From: Nitrobacter sp. 62-23
GTDB lineage: Bacteria; Pseudomonadota; Alphaproteobacteria; Rhizobiales; Xanthobacteraceae
Reading direction: 5' to 3'
DNA: 64,000 bases
Assembly: GCF_001897285.1 (NCBI RefSeq)
Contig: NZ_MKSM01000128.1
Span: 27,912-91,911, forward strand
In this document: piece after piece, positions 44,526-54,392 of the stretch
How the letters are laid out: each line of letters begins with the position of its first letter
Numbering within the stretch: position 1 is the first letter of the stretch
Translations under genes and position numbers: made by a program
The notes under the pieces: model-generated
The model's database searches: none
Seen by the model: the letters and a program-made list of their open reading frames with translations, nothing else
Told to the model about the DNA's origin: nothing

Positions 44526-45641
44526 TCAACTGTCTGCACAATTCTGCAGCTCCTCATAGACGTTCAGCGTGGCGGAGATCACTTTCTCATCGCAAAACTC
44601 ATCGAGAACGCGTTGCCGCCCGTTCGCCCCCATCGCCAGCCGCAGCGCGGGCTTCTCAATCAGGCGAGAGATGGCCGCCGCCAACTCCGCTCCGTTCCGG
44701 GCAGGCACCAAAATGCCGGTGTCGCCGTTCCGCACGACGTCCCTGCAACCAGGAACGTCAGTTGACACGCACGGAATGCCTGAGGCCATCGCCTCAAGAA
44801 TAGCTTTTGGCAACCCCTCACGGTAAGACGGGAGGCAAAAGATATCGGCATGCGCGAGAGTGGCAGCCATATCTTGCCGATGCCCCCACCATTCTATAAC
44901 GCCTTCACTGATCCAGGCGTCGACCTCGTCCACTGACACCCCTGCCGGATTATCCGTGTCGATCATTCCCACCAGCACAAACCTCGCCCCGGTGTCTCGC
45001 AGCATGCGAGCAGCTTCCACATATTCTCCGACGCCTTTGTCCCACAAAAGACGGGTGGCCATCATGACAACGAGGCGGTCATTCTCACGGAAAGAGGGAC
45101 TAAACTTCGTTGTGTCAACGCCTGCCCCGGCTATCAGCCGTTGACGGTTGGGGCACAATCCAAACGACGAAAGCTGCCTGGCGTCATCCGGATTTTGTAC
45201 AATCACCAGTCCGCGCGACAGCACGTGGGGGAGCACCCTGCTGACTACCTTGCGAACCCACGGCCTGCGCCCCTCCTCCGTGAACAGGAAGCCCATTCCC
45301 GTGATCGCGGAGACCACGCGCCTTATGCCGCATAGGTGCGCCGCCAGGCCGCCTACCACGACAGCACGTAGTGCGACATGATGCAGGATATCCGGCTTTT
45401 CCTTGCGGTAAATACGGGTAAGCGAAACTGCTTCGCCCAATATCCCGAGTGGGTTCATGCCCCGCCGATTGGTTTTGAAGGGCACAACGTGAATGCCATA
45501 CTGCTCGATTTCAGAACGATGACTCGACACGCGTGTGACAAGCACCACTTCGTATCCCCTTCGCACAGCCTCAACAGCCAAAGCGAGGCGATGCGACACG
45601 AAGTACCAATCTTCGGTGACTAAAAACAGCAGTTTAGCCAA
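44526..45641 (-). CDS. Glycosyltransferase family 4, last gene of the operon
   Basis: A roughly 371-residue GT-B enzyme. The N-terminal KLLFLVTEDWYFVSHRLALA resembles the PglA/CapM/WbaZ-type group. The C-terminal domain has VMMATRLLWDKGVGEYVEAA and the E-x7-E block LPSYREGLPKAILEAMASGIPCVSTDVPGC. I propose TTG 45641 (giving AKLLFLV right at the N-terminus), overlapping the asnB stop by eight bases; ATG 45677 is an alternative that would overlap asnB further. Probable acceptor is the lipid-linked oligosaccharide; donor sugar unknown. Confidence 0.9.
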   Translation of the reverse strand: MAKLLFLVTEDWYFVSHRLALAVEAVRRGYEVVLVTRVSSHRSEIEQYGIHVVPFKTNRRGMNPLGILGEAVSLTRIYRKEKPDILHHVALRAVVVGGLAAHLCGIRRVVSAITGMGFLFTEEGRRPWVRKVVSRVLPHVLSRGLVIVQNPDDARQLSSFGLCPNRQRLIAGAGVDTTKFSPSFRENDRLVVMMATRLLWDKGVGEYVEAARMLRDTGARFVLVGMIDTDNPAGVSVDEVDAWISEGVIEWWGHRQDMAATLAHADIFCLPSYREGLPKAILEAMASGIPCVSTDVPGCRDVVRNGDTGILVPARNGAELAAAISRLIEKPALRLAMGANGRQRVLDEFCDEKVISATLNVYEELQNCADS

Positions 45642-47604
45642 GCTGAGAGTCCCGCCACGCCTGGAACATGAGGACATCCCAAAGGTGATATGCCCAATTG
45701 CGCTGGCCACTCACGTGCTCACGCCACTTCTGCTGGACGCTAGACGCATTGAAGTATCCTTCGCGCTGGAGGCGCTCTTCGCTCAGAAGGTCTTCGGCCC
45801 ATTTCTTGAGCGGGCCGCGTAACCATTTGTCGAGTGGAACGCCAAATCCCATCTTAGGACGCTCGATGAGAGATCTCGGCACGTACTTATACAATACTTT
45901 TTTCAGAACCCATTTGCCTTCGCCATCGCGCAATTTCATCTCTTGTGGCAACCGCCAGGCGAACTCGATTAATCTATGGTCCAGAAAGGGAACTCGTGTT
46001 TCAAGACTGACGCTCATCGCCGCCCGGTCGACCTTGGTTAGGATGTCATCAGGCAGGTAGCTCACCATATCGAGCGCCATCATTCGCTCGACCGCCGTCA
46101 AGCCAGCCAAGCTCGGGGCCATGCCGGTCAGTTGTGTGGCCGGCTCTATTGCGCCTAACACCAGGGACTGAGGGTCACTCCAATGCGAGACCAGCCCCAT
46201 GTACAGGGCATCAACTGAGGAACACGCCAGGACGCCGGCGGCCTTGTGAATTTTGTCCCCAAAGCGCCCGGCCGCGCGATTCTTGAGCCCAGGCAGGAAA
46301 CGCGCAACTTGATCCCAGTGTTCGGGCCGGATCATCCGTATCCCAGCCGCCCCAATGCCCCGAATTGGCCCGGGCAGCAAAGAGAGCCTCTTCCAGGCCG
46401 AAGAGGCCGCCAGGTATCGCGTGTAGCCGCAAAAGATCTCGTCACCACCATCACCGGACAGGGACACCGCGACGTGCTGACGGGCCAGCCTTGACACCAA
46501 AAAGGTTGGTATTTGCGACGAATCCGAGAATGGTTCGTCGTAGATGGTCGGCAGTTGGGGAATAACCGCCATCGCTTCTTCCGGCCTGACATATAGTTCC
46601 GTGTGATCTGTACCCAGGTGAGAGGCTACCTCGCGGGCATGAACCGCTTCGTCATAGCCGCGCTCGTCAAATCCAATCGTGAACGTTTTGACGGGCCGCG
46701 ACGCCTGAGCTTGCATCAGGGCGACCACCGTTGAGGAATCAACGCCACCGGACAAGAACGCGCCGAGCGGAACGTCGGCAATCATCTGTCCCCTAACAAC
46801 CTGTCTCAGCAGTCCTTCGAGTTCATCGGCGATCTGGTCCGGAGTACCCTGATGTAAATCGCCGCGCGCAGTTTCGGCCACATGCGCCAGCGACCAATAC
46901 TGACGAGGCTGGGGGCGATTAGCGTATTCACCCAGGCTGACTGTCAGCAGGCATCCGGGCGGCAACTTGAGAATATCCAGATAGATCGAATAGGGCGCCG
47001 GTATATAGTTGTGGCGCATCAGCAGACTAATTGCGTCCCTATTTATTGCACCATCGAACTGAGGATGCTGTTTCAGAGCTTTCAGTTCGGACCCGAAAAT
47101 AAAACTGGTCCGCGGCCCATTGCCTTGCCAGCCGTAGTATAGCGGTTTCTCGCCCAGCCGATCGCGCGCCAGAGTCAGGGTGCGATCCTGACGATCCCAT
47201 AGGGCAAAGGCAAACATCCCCACGCAGCGTTCAAGGGTTGCCTCGATTCCCCAGGCATCGAATCCGGCAAGTATTGTCTCCGTGTCTGAATGGCCCCGCC
47301 AGTTGGGAGCCCGTCCACAACCATCCAGCGCTTCCCTCATCGACTTGTGATTGTAGACTTCGCCATTGTAAACGATGACATAGCGTCCCGACGCAGAGCG
47401 CATCGGCTGATGGCCTGCTGGCGAAAGATCGATGATTGAAAGACGCCGGTGAACCAGTCCGACAGCCGCTGAATCATCGATCCAAAAACCAAAATCATCG
47501 GGCCCCCGAGACCTGATGACGGCAGCCATTTGCGTGAGACCTGCCTCGGCCTGCCCGGCACTCGGCCATACACTACGTCCCAGGTAGCCTGCGATTCCAC
47601 ACAT
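45634..47604 (-). CDS. asnB: Asparagine synthetase-like glutamine amidotransferase (AsnB family)
   Basis: A 656-residue class II glutamine amidotransferase with an ATP-PPase synthetase domain. MCGIAGYLG places the nucleophile Cys2 at the N-terminus; GEVYNHKSMRE and SRGPDDFGFW belong to the glutaminase domain. The PP-loop is GAFLSGGVDSSTVVAL, and SLSGDGGDEIFCGYTRY and SLETRVPFLDHRLIEFA complete the synthetase domain. In polysaccharide operons such AsnB/WbpS-like enzymes can amidate uronic acids rather than make asparagine. A WbpP/WbpO pair nearby makes that the favoured reading. Its ATG directly follows the stop of the upstream gene (TGAATG). Confidence 0.92.
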   Translation of the reverse strand: MCGIAGYLGRSVWPSAGQAEAGLTQMAAVIRSRGPDDFGFWIDDSAAVGLVHRRLSIIDLSPAGHQPMRSASGRYVIVYNGEVYNHKSMREALDGCGRAPNWRGHSDTETILAGFDAWGIEATLERCVGMFAFALWDRQDRTLTLARDRLGEKPLYYGWQGNGPRTSFIFGSELKALKQHPQFDGAINRDAISLLMRHNYIPAPYSIYLDILKLPPGCLLTVSLGEYANRPQPRQYWSLAHVAETARGDLHQGTPDQIADELEGLLRQVVRGQMIADVPLGAFLSGGVDSSTVVALMQAQASRPVKTFTIGFDERGYDEAVHAREVASHLGTDHTELYVRPEEAMAVIPQLPTIYDEPFSDSSQIPTFLVSRLARQHVAVSLSGDGGDEIFCGYTRYLAASSAWKRLSLLPGPIRGIGAAGIRMIRPEHWDQVARFLPGLKNRAAGRFGDKIHKAAGVLACSSVDALYMGLVSHWSDPQSLVLGAIEPATQLTGMAPSLAGLTAVERMMALDMVSYLPDDILTKVDRAAMSVSLETRVPFLDHRLIEFAWRLPQEMKLRDGEGKWVLKKVLYKYVPRSLIERPKMGFGVPLDKWLRGPLKKWAEDLLSEERLQREGYFNASSVQQKWREHVSGQRNWAYHLWDVLMFQAWRDSQLG

Positions 47605-49014
47605 TCAGGATCTTCTTGTCAGTCGGGGGTTCGATTTATCGGCGCAGCCTCCGGAAGCGGCCGGGTCTTTCCAAAACCCAAGACGCTGAACCAGATCGAC
47701 CCACCCTATCGCGGCGAGGGCAAAGAAAACCGGCAGCATGAATACGCGTTGGCGCGTGCTCCACTCTCCATAGAAGATAACGTAGGCTCCCAAGCAAGCC
47801 CCAAGCACCAACCCGACAAAAGCCGCAGGAAAGCTCGGATTCCGCAGCGCCTGCACGATCGCCCAAAAAATCCCGGGCAAGCAGATAATCCAGAGCACGA
47901 TACCAAGATAGTACAGTTCGATGCCGTTTCGAAAATTCAGCCCCTCAGTGATGATCACCCATGGGTAGGGGGCGAATAGCGTACGGCTGGCAGCCGTTGC
48001 CGAGGCCTTTAGCGGAGATTCGGACAGGCGGGTGTACCAATCGACCACCGTGTCATCAATGGCCGACGATGCCATGTCGGCTCTCCGGGACACCGACAGC
48101 GTCTCAACTTGGCCGAAGAGGATTGCTTTGAGCGCAACGACCGGGCGCTCGAGGACTGAACCAACACCTTCGACAGGCAGACTGTTAAGTGTACTGAAAA
48201 GAGATAGGCCGTACAGACATGCGACCAAAAGACTCCCCGATGTGAGAATACGGCGCCTTACCAACAACGCCGGTAGCAGTACAAGAATGGCCAAAAGCAC
48301 TGCCATTAGGCCCAGGAAGCGGACAGATCCCAGGATTCCAAGCGCGCTCCCGAGGAGAAGCACCAACATAAACCGCGGTTTTCGCAGGATGACCAATGCC
48401 GCCCAAATAGCGATAAGTACGCACCAACAGGCAAGCGTGTCCTTCAGCAGCCACGCACCATTCACGGCCGCCGACGGGTCAATCAGAGCAACGGTGCCAC
48501 CCAGAGCTGCGATCCTCGTTGTCGAGCCCAGTTCGCGGGCAATTCCAAAGGACACAGCGGGAAAGAGGGCCGCCAGGGCAGCATTCGAATACGTCGCCCA
48601 AACCGGCCAATGGGGTGTGATATGCGCCCAAACTGCAAGATAAGCGGCATACAGCCATTCATGTGTTCCGAAGACCGAGGAATAGGGTAAGTACGCGTCT
48701 AGTGACCAATGATCCTGACCAAAGATTTTCGTCAGCCCATCGAGCCTATAGAGCTGAGAATTGACAGCTTCGCCATGCCAGTGGGCAGTTAAAGCTTCCG
48801 CATTGAGCTGATACTTGACCGCGTCCAGCGGTGTATCAAGCCATTGCGGGGTTTGCCGAATGAGCCAAATCTTGAGACAGGCCATGAAAAGGCCCGCCAA
48901 TACGAACTGGGCTGAGACCTTGCGATCGCCAGGTTCGGCCAAGACAGTCGCGCACAGGGCCGATAGCACAAAGCAGAGCGTAAAGACCCCTATCGCTCCA
49001 AACGCGCTATCCAC
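47605..49014 (-). CDS. Multi-spanning membrane protein, candidate polysaccharide polymerase (Wzy-like)
   Basis: A 469-residue protein with about ten to twelve hydrophobic segments (VFTLCFVLSALCATVLA, FMLVLLLGSALGILGSVRFLG, LYYLGIVLWIICLPGIFWAIV and others) and a large loop near residues 60-110 (LDAVKYQLNAEALTAHWHG). Wzy polymerases are poorly conserved, so the assignment rests on topology and on its position between glycosyltransferase, flippase and amidotransferase genes; a GT-C-type glycosyltransferase is an alternative. It is 14 bases downstream of the preceding glycosyltransferase and abuts asnB. Confidence 0.65.
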   Translation of the reverse strand: MDSAFGAIGVFTLCFVLSALCATVLAEPGDRKVSAQFVLAGLFMACLKIWLIRQTPQWLDTPLDAVKYQLNAEALTAHWHGEAVNSQLYRLDGLTKIFGQDHWSLDAYLPYSSVFGTHEWLYAAYLAVWAHITPHWPVWATYSNAALAALFPAVSFGIARELGSTTRIAALGGTVALIDPSAAVNGAWLLKDTLACWCVLIAIWAALVILRKPRFMLVLLLGSALGILGSVRFLGLMAVLLAILVLLPALLVRRRILTSGSLLVACLYGLSLFSTLNSLPVEGVGSVLERPVVALKAILFGQVETLSVSRRADMASSAIDDTVVDWYTRLSESPLKASATAASRTLFAPYPWVIITEGLNFRNGIELYYLGIVLWIICLPGIFWAIVQALRNPSFPAAFVGLVLGACLGAYVIFYGEWSTRQRVFMLPVFFALAAIGWVDLVQRLGFWKDPAASGGCADKSNPRLTRRS

Positions 49015-49028
49015 TCAAAGCACCATAA

Positions 49029-50198
49029 TCAGTTAGGGTGTTGTCCCGCGCCAACCTCACGATACAGCGCCTCATATGCGTCGATGCAGGCGCTCATCGA
49101 GAATCGTTCGCGTGTGCGTTGCCGGCCCGCCTCGCCCATTGCCGTCCGGCTGGAATTATCCGCCATTTTGAGCAGCGCCTCGCCCAGCGCGGCCGAGTCA
49201 TGCGGTGGAACAACATAACCCGTTTGTCCATCAACAACAGCCTCCGCGTTTCCACCTACGTCGGTCACCACCATTGGCAGACCCGCGGCCATACCTTCCA
49301 GGATGGCATTAGAGAAGCCTTCCTCGTGTGAGCAAAGAACCCCAATGTCAGCCATCCGGAGGAAGTCCGGAACATCCGAGCGCGCGCCCATAAGCCGGAT
49401 ATTCTCACGTAGCCCCTCCGCGTCGATTTGCGACTGCAACTGAGCGGCAATTCCGTCATCACGTCCAAGACAAAACAAAAACCAAGGATGCCTCAGCCTT
49501 GATTTGATCTGAGAAAATGCAACAATCAAATCGGCGTGTCCTTTATATGGAATAAGGTTGGCCACAATGACGAACACGGTGGCGTTGACTGCAATACCCA
49601 ATGCGCTGCGTGCGCTATCTCTGTCAAACGACTGCTCGTAGATTTCCGTATCAATGCCGTTATAGATCAGCCGCAGCTTTGCAGGATCGATTCCTTCATC
49701 GCGCAGCTCGGCGACGATGGCCTGCGAGTTGCCGCAGACCAGCGCCATCCACGGATGAAGGTAACGCTCAATACGCGCAAAAACCGGATGATCAAGTTGA
49801 TAGGCATTCAAGCTGCGCCGACTCATGATACGCGCGGGTACAAAGGACAGCATTGATGCGAGACCTCCGACAATATAAGCGGCCGGCAGAAAGAAGTGTA
49901 TGGCATGAGGTCTTCGCCGCCAAAGCATGAAAACTAGAACGAAAGCGGTGGCCAAAAGCCCAATACGGATCCTCAGTCGATCATTCCGGATCGCCGCCGC
50001 GACCCATTTGGGCAGCTCCACCCCATGTACGGGAACCTTTGCTTCTTTGAGGTTCGAGATCAAAGGCCCACTAGGCGATAGCGCAACGACCTCCGGCTCC
50101 CACCCGCGGTGCTTTAAGCGAACCGCGACCTGCGCAAGGTGTCGTTCAGCACCGCCCACATTCAGTGAGCCGATGACATAAAAAATACGAGGTTTCAC
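49029..50198 (-). CDS. Glycosyltransferase family 4
   Basis: A 389-residue GT-B enzyme. The N-terminal FYVIGSLNVGGAERHLAQVA is the GGAE donor-loop motif. The C-terminal domain carries VIVANLIPYKGHADLIVAFS, LGRDDGIAAQL and LCSHEEGFSNAILEGMAAGLPMVVTDVGGNAE (E-x7-E). A hydrophobic patch near residues 80-120 may be membrane-associated. The start at 50198 lies inside the end of a methyltransferase relic. It probably extends the repeat unit; donor unknown. Confidence 0.92.
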   Translation of the reverse strand: MKPRIFYVIGSLNVGGAERHLAQVAVRLKHRGWEPEVVALSPSGPLISNLKEAKVPVHGVELPKWVAAAIRNDRLRIRIGLLATAFVLVFMLWRRRPHAIHFFLPAAYIVGGLASMLSFVPARIMSRRSLNAYQLDHPVFARIERYLHPWMALVCGNSQAIVAELRDEGIDPAKLRLIYNGIDTEIYEQSFDRDSARSALGIAVNATVFVIVANLIPYKGHADLIVAFSQIKSRLRHPWFLFCLGRDDGIAAQLQSQIDAEGLRENIRLMGARSDVPDFLRMADIGVLCSHEEGFSNAILEGMAAGLPMVVTDVGGNAEAVVDGQTGYVVPPHDSAALGEALLKMADNSSRTAMGEAGRQRTRERFSMSACIDAYEALYREVGAGQHPN

Positions 50199-50491
50199 CG
50201 TGCCCCCGCCACAACGGCAATGCCGTATGCGCGAGTCCTACCAAATTTCGAAACGACGTTTTCACCGCCGGCTATGGATAAACGGAATCTCAGTTCTCCC
50301 ACGCTAGGCGAGGACTTAAGTAGCCGCAACTGTAGCCGGTGCATCGATTGACTAAGACTCTCGTCGGAGCAATGGAAAACATAATCTTTGGTCCAAAAGA
50401 GAGCCTTCGGTCGGTCAGCCGCGCGCACCGGACAAACGACCTCTTCTCGACGAGATTCGATGCTATTAGGGTTCTCTTTTCGGTTATCCAT
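50195..50491 (-). pseudogene. Frameshifted relic of a zinc-ribbon methyltransferase (paralogue of the 37939 gene)
   Basis: The first 45 residues (SRREEVVCPVRAADRPKALFW, KDYVFHCSDES) match the N-terminus of the 37939-38949 methyltransferase. After SDES the match continues in another frame as LVNRCTGYSCGYLSPRLAWE and stops at about 50295. Two of the ribbon cysteines differ (CPVR, CTGY). The methyltransferase domain is gone. Its ATG overlaps the flippase stop (ATGGATAA), so the ancestor was a coupled member of this operon. Confidence 0.8.
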
Positions 50492-51797
50492 CTAGACGCT
50501 CAACCTTCTGCAAAAACGGGCTCCCTTTAAGAAAGGGAATTCCAAATATAACTACAGCCGCCGCGGCAGAGGACATAGCGGCCGCTACTGAATACTCCCC
50601 CAATTCCTCCCTCAGCAACATGTAGGTCAAGGCTAGGGTTACGACACTCACACCTGCCATGATCGAGAGTTGCTTCGGGCGCTGTTGCGACTGCCACAAT
50701 TTCGCAAAAACATTTCCAAGAATCAGGAATGCCAATCCCGTTGTCATCCACCACCAGTGATTGGCTACGCGCGAAGCTGCCTCGGCGTCGAAGCGTCCAC
50801 TGAATATGAAGCCGAGCACCGGCGCGCCGAGGAGGCCCACCAGAACTATACCAAGAACGCCTAGTATAGCTGCGGCGGCAGCAGCTTTTCCCAAACTGGC
50901 GCGCACCGCCGCAATTTCGTTATTTGCTACCAAATCGGCAAAATGAGCCAAAATCACGGGCGAGCTAGCCATGATAAGCAGCTGCACCAATGCTGAATGC
51001 AAACGGTAAGCGTATCCGAACGCCGAGTTCGCTCCCTCTCCAAACGAGGCAACCCAGATGGGGGGCAGCGAGACGGTGAGATTGGAAAAAACGACGCCGG
51101 GCAGTATCCACGCCCCCAACAACAGCATTTCTCGCGTCAACGAACGCATTCGTTTAACGGCGAGAAACGGGCCGCTCAAGTGCAATCCGGCAGACCTGAG
51201 CCCCCATAAGCAAATGCCAACCTGGACAGCGAGACCGAGGACTGTTCCCAAAACCAAGTTCGTAAGTCCGCCCTGAGGCCAGGACGCAAGCAGTAATCCA
51301 CCAACGATCCCATTTGCGATCGGCGCGGCCGCCGCAATGGCAAACCGGTTCCGCATGGCGAGCAGGTACCCGATGCAATCGCCCGCCATGTTTAGCGCCA
51401 CAAGAATGGTAAGGTAGGGAAATGCCGTTCCCATCGCGACGATAACAGTGGCGGGCGCCCTGCCCGCCAGCACTGGAACGATAGCAGGACTCCCAAGCGA
51501 CAACAAAATGGTGAAGACTACGCCCACTGAAGCAATGCCCCATAGGACAGCCCGCTCAAACGCGTCAACGTCCGCTGGATTGCCGGCGACCTTTAGCTTG
51601 GCACGGACAGGGAAGAGGCCCGTCTGCAAAAAACCAGCCACAATACCCGAGATTAATGTCGGCAGCACGAGGGCTAGATTGTACCCATCAAGTTCGCTTC
51701 CGACGCCGAAGATGCGCGCGGTAAACCACAACTTGAAGAAGGCAGAGATCTGAGAGGCTGCGGTCAGGACAGCGATGACTGCCAGTTGCTTCTTCAT
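50484..51797 (-). CDS. Polysaccharide flippase, MurJ/MVIN-like (Wzx candidate)
   Basis: A 437-residue membrane protein with about 12-14 hydrophobic segments. The start [31 protein letters not shown] and LDGYNLALVLPTLISGIVAGFLQTGLFPV resembles the MurJ (MVIN) branch of the MOP superfamily more than classical Wzx. Given the operon, the likely substrate is the undecaprenyl-linked oligosaccharide unit rather than lipid II. Its ATG overlaps the wbpP-like stop by one base (TAATG), and its end overlaps the relic's start. Confidence 0.85.
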   Translation of the reverse strand: MKKQLAVIAVLTAASQISAFFKLWFTARIFGVGSELDGYNLALVLPTLISGIVAGFLQTGLFPVRAKLKVAGNPADVDAFERAVLWGIASVGVVFTILLSLGSPAIVPVLAGRAPATVIVAMGTAFPYLTILVALNMAGDCIGYLLAMRNRFAIAAAAPIANGIVGGLLLASWPQGGLTNLVLGTVLGLAVQVGICLWGLRSAGLHLSGPFLAVKRMRSLTREMLLLGAWILPGVVFSNLTVSLPPIWVASFGEGANSAFGYAYRLHSALVQLLIMASSPVILAHFADLVANNEIAAVRASLGKAAAAAAILGVLGIVLVGLLGAPVLGFIFSGRFDAEAASRVANHWWWMTTGLAFLILGNVFAKLWQSQQRPKQLSIMAGVSVVTLALTYMLLREELGEYSVAAAMSSAAAAVVIFGIPFLKGSPFLQKVERLDG

Positions 51798-52864
51798 TAA
51801 AGCGGCGAAGAGTCCAGGACTTCAGCAGTCAGCTTGGACTGGTACCATCCCATGGTTGCTGCCAAACCTTCGCGAACGCGGTACTCCGGAACGTATCCCA
51901 ATAGACGCTGGGCCTTGGAAATATCGGCTTGCGAATGGCGAACATCCCCCGGCCGGAATTCACGGAAGACAATATCGATTTTGGGTATTTGGCCATGCAA
52001 CGACAACTCGGACTGAATTGCGTCCAGCAACTCAGTCAACGACGTGCGATTGCCGACCGCTACATTATAAACCTGATTAAGAGCATCATCTGAATCGGTC
52101 AGGGCCGCCAAAATATTCGCCTGAACAGCATTCGCGATAAAGCAAAAATCCCGACTCGTGTCACCATCGCCATTAATATATACGGGCTCTCCGTTTATCA
52201 AACTCGAAGTCCATTTTGGAATGACAGCGGCATAAGCTCCATTTGGATCTTGTCGTGGACCAAAGACATTGAAATATCTCAGTCCGATTGTCCGGAAACC
52301 ATAGCTTCGCGCAAACACATTCGCATAAAGTTCGTTGACATACTTGGTGACAGCGTAGGGGCTAAGAGGGCGCCCAATCCTGTCCTCCACTTTCGGCAGG
52401 TCGGGATGATCGCCATATGTGCTACTACTTGCGGCATAGGTAAAACTGCGCACCTTCGCATCGCGAGCGGCCACAAGCATATTCAGGAAACCAGTTACAT
52501 TTGCAGCGTTTGTCGATATTGGGTCGGCAATGCTCCTGGGAACGCTGCCAAGAGCTGCCTGGTGGAGCACGTGATCGACAATGCTTGCCTCGTCCCAGTG
52601 CATCGCGCTCGTACAATGTTCAAGCTCGCGCACATCTCCTTCGATGAAGTGAAATCGCGACCACTGATCAGAGGTTACGAGCGAGGAGACCTCATCGAGA
52701 TTTCGTTGATGACCCGTGGCGAAGTTATCCAGACCTACGACTTTCTGGTCCAGCTTCAACAGCGACTCAAGCAGGTTGCTGCCTATAAACCCGGCAACGC
52801 CGGTGATCAGCCAAGTCCGGGGCTTTTGGCGAAGCAATTGTTTAACTTGGTCGTACCGGGTCAT
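51797..52864 (-). CDS. wbpP: UDP-N-acetylglucosamine 4-epimerase (WbpP-like)
   Basis: Converts UDP-GlcNAc to UDP-GalNAc (the reaction of Pseudomonas WbpP and Salmonella TviC). 355 residues. NAD site [20 protein letters not shown], and [18 protein letters not shown] and [13 protein letters not shown]. Catalytic triad [12 protein letters not shown] and [14 protein letters not shown] (Y..K). Similarity to WbpP extends along almost the whole chain, which distinguishes it from GalE. I chose ATG 52864 ([11 protein letters not shown]). It is 10 bases after the wbpO-like gene. Confidence 0.93.
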   Translation of the reverse strand: MTRYDQVKQLLRQKPRTWLITGVAGFIGSNLLESLLKLDQKVVGLDNFATGHQRNLDEVSSLVTSDQWSRFHFIEGDVRELEHCTSAMHWDEASIVDHVLHQAALGSVPRSIADPISTNAANVTGFLNMLVAARDAKVRSFTYAASSSTYGDHPDLPKVEDRIGRPLSPYAVTKYVNELYANVFARSYGFRTIGLRYFNVFGPRQDPNGAYAAVIPKWTSSLINGEPVYINGDGDTSRDFCFIANAVQANILAALTDSDDALNQVYNVAVGNRTSLTELLDAIQSELSLHGQIPKIDIVFREFRPGDVRHSQADISKAQRLLGYVPEYRVREGLAATMGWYQSKLTAEVLDSSPL

Positions 52865-52874
52865 CTGTTTTCCA

Positions 52875-54152
52875 TCACAACCGGCCGTCGGCAGTTCCAG
52901 CGGGCAGTGTTCCTTTGACATCGTAGACGATGGCCCCAGGCTCGCCCAGCGCCCTAATGCCATCGCTACCCATCGAGACGAATTCTTTGTGGCCAACCGC
53001 AATGATGATTGCCGAATAACGGCCGTTTTCCGGCAGCTCCGACAGACAATGCAGGCCGTACTCATGATGCGCCTCGGCCGCATCAACCCACGGATCGTAT
53101 ATATCAACGCCTACATTATAGGATTGCAGTTGGCTGACGATGTCGACGACCTTTGTGTTTCGTATGTCTGGGCAGTTTTCCTTGAAAGTCAAACCGAGCA
53201 CCAGAATGTGGCCCCCGAGAACTTGTTTGCCCTTGCGCAGCATCAGCTTGACAGTTTCATCAGCAATGTAAGCGGCCATGTTGTCGTTGATACGCCGACC
53301 GGCTAGAATAACCTCCGGGTGATAACCGACTTCTTGAGCCTTATGGGTGAGATAGTAAGGATCCACACCAATACAGTGGCCACCCACCAGCCCCGGACGG
53401 AAAGGAAGAAAGTTCCATTTTGTCTCGGCGGCCTTCAAGACCTCCAAGGTGTCAATCCCGAGACGTTGAAAAATCAGGCTCAGCTCGTTCATAAGGGCAA
53501 TGTTGAGATCGCGCTGCGTATTCTCGATCACTTTTGCGGCCTCCGCCACGCGAATGCTACTCGCACGATGTGTGCCGGCCGTTATAATCTGCGCATACAG
53601 CCCGTCGACGGCTTCGGCGACCTCGGGGGTGCTTCCGCTCGTCACTTTCTGAATCGAGGTCAATCGGTGGCTCTTGTCACCAGGATTGATTCGTTCGGGG
53701 CTATAGCCGCAGAAAAAACCCTCGTTGAAACGGAGTCCGGACGACGCCTCCAACACCGGGGCGCAAATCTCTTCGGTGCAACCAGGGTAAACCGTGGACT
53801 CGTAGACGACGATGGCGCCCGACTTCATCACGCTCCCGACCGTCCTGCTCGCTGCAAGCAAGGGTGATAGATCCGGCCGGTTCGCCCGATCGATCGGGGT
53901 GGGAACGGTCACGATGAAAATGCTGCAGTTCGCGAGATCCTCGAGATTGGTACTGAACTCAAGCCCAATGGCGGAACGGATCTCTTCGTCACTCACTTCC
54001 AGTGTGCTGTCCGAATTACGACGGAGTTCATCAATTCGCTTCTGGTTTACATCAAATCCCAGCACCGACCTCTGCTTGCCGAATTCCACGGCCAAGGGAA
54101 GGCCTACATAACCCAGACCCACGACGGCAATTTTCTTGTTGGCAGTGTCCAT
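52875..54152 (-). CDS. wbpO: Nucleotide-sugar dehydrogenase, WbpO/TviB-like (UDP-GalNAc dehydrogenase)
   Basis: NAD-dependent oxidation of UDP-GalNAc (or UDP-GlcNAc) to the uronic acid. 425 residues. [19 protein letters not shown] (NAD site), [30 protein letters not shown], and [14 protein letters not shown] are typical of the WbpO/WbpA/TviB branch rather than UDP-glucose dehydrogenase. The catalytic cysteine is in [18 protein letters not shown] chose ATG 54152 ([12 protein letters not shown]). Pairing with WbpP gives a two-step route from UDP-GlcNAc to UDP-GalNAcA. Confidence 0.93.
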   Translation of the reverse strand: MDTANKKIAVVGLGYVGLPLAVEFGKQRSVLGFDVNQKRIDELRRNSDSTLEVSDEEIRSAIGLEFSTNLEDLANCSIFIVTVPTPIDRANRPDLSPLLAASRTVGSVMKSGAIVVYESTVYPGCTEEICAPVLEASSGLRFNEGFFCGYSPERINPGDKSHRLTSIQKVTSGSTPEVAEAVDGLYAQIITAGTHRASSIRVAEAAKVIENTQRDLNIALMNELSLIFQRLGIDTLEVLKAAETKWNFLPFRPGLVGGHCIGVDPYYLTHKAQEVGYHPEVILAGRRINDNMAAYIADETVKLMLRKGKQVLGGHILVLGLTFKENCPDIRNTKVVDIVSQLQSYNVGVDIYDPWVDAAEAHHEYGLHCLSELPENGRYSAIIIAVGHKEFVSMGSDGIRALGEPGAIVYDVKGTLPAGTADGRL

Positions 54153-54392
54153 TCTCAAGCCCTTCACCACCTAGGCGGTTCTGCGAACGTTCATAACCGT
54201 CATCGAACGGGCTGCGCAACCTGGGTGCTGCTGCCCGACCGGCTAGTCTTAATCCATTTACGAGGTGACCACAGGCTAGACTCGCCTTCGGCTCTCCAAC
54301 GACGGAGCCAGCATTGCCGGCCACGATGTTAAGCCCGCGACTATTGAGAGATATGTTTCCACTGCGACGCTTCTACCGAAATGCTACGGGTG

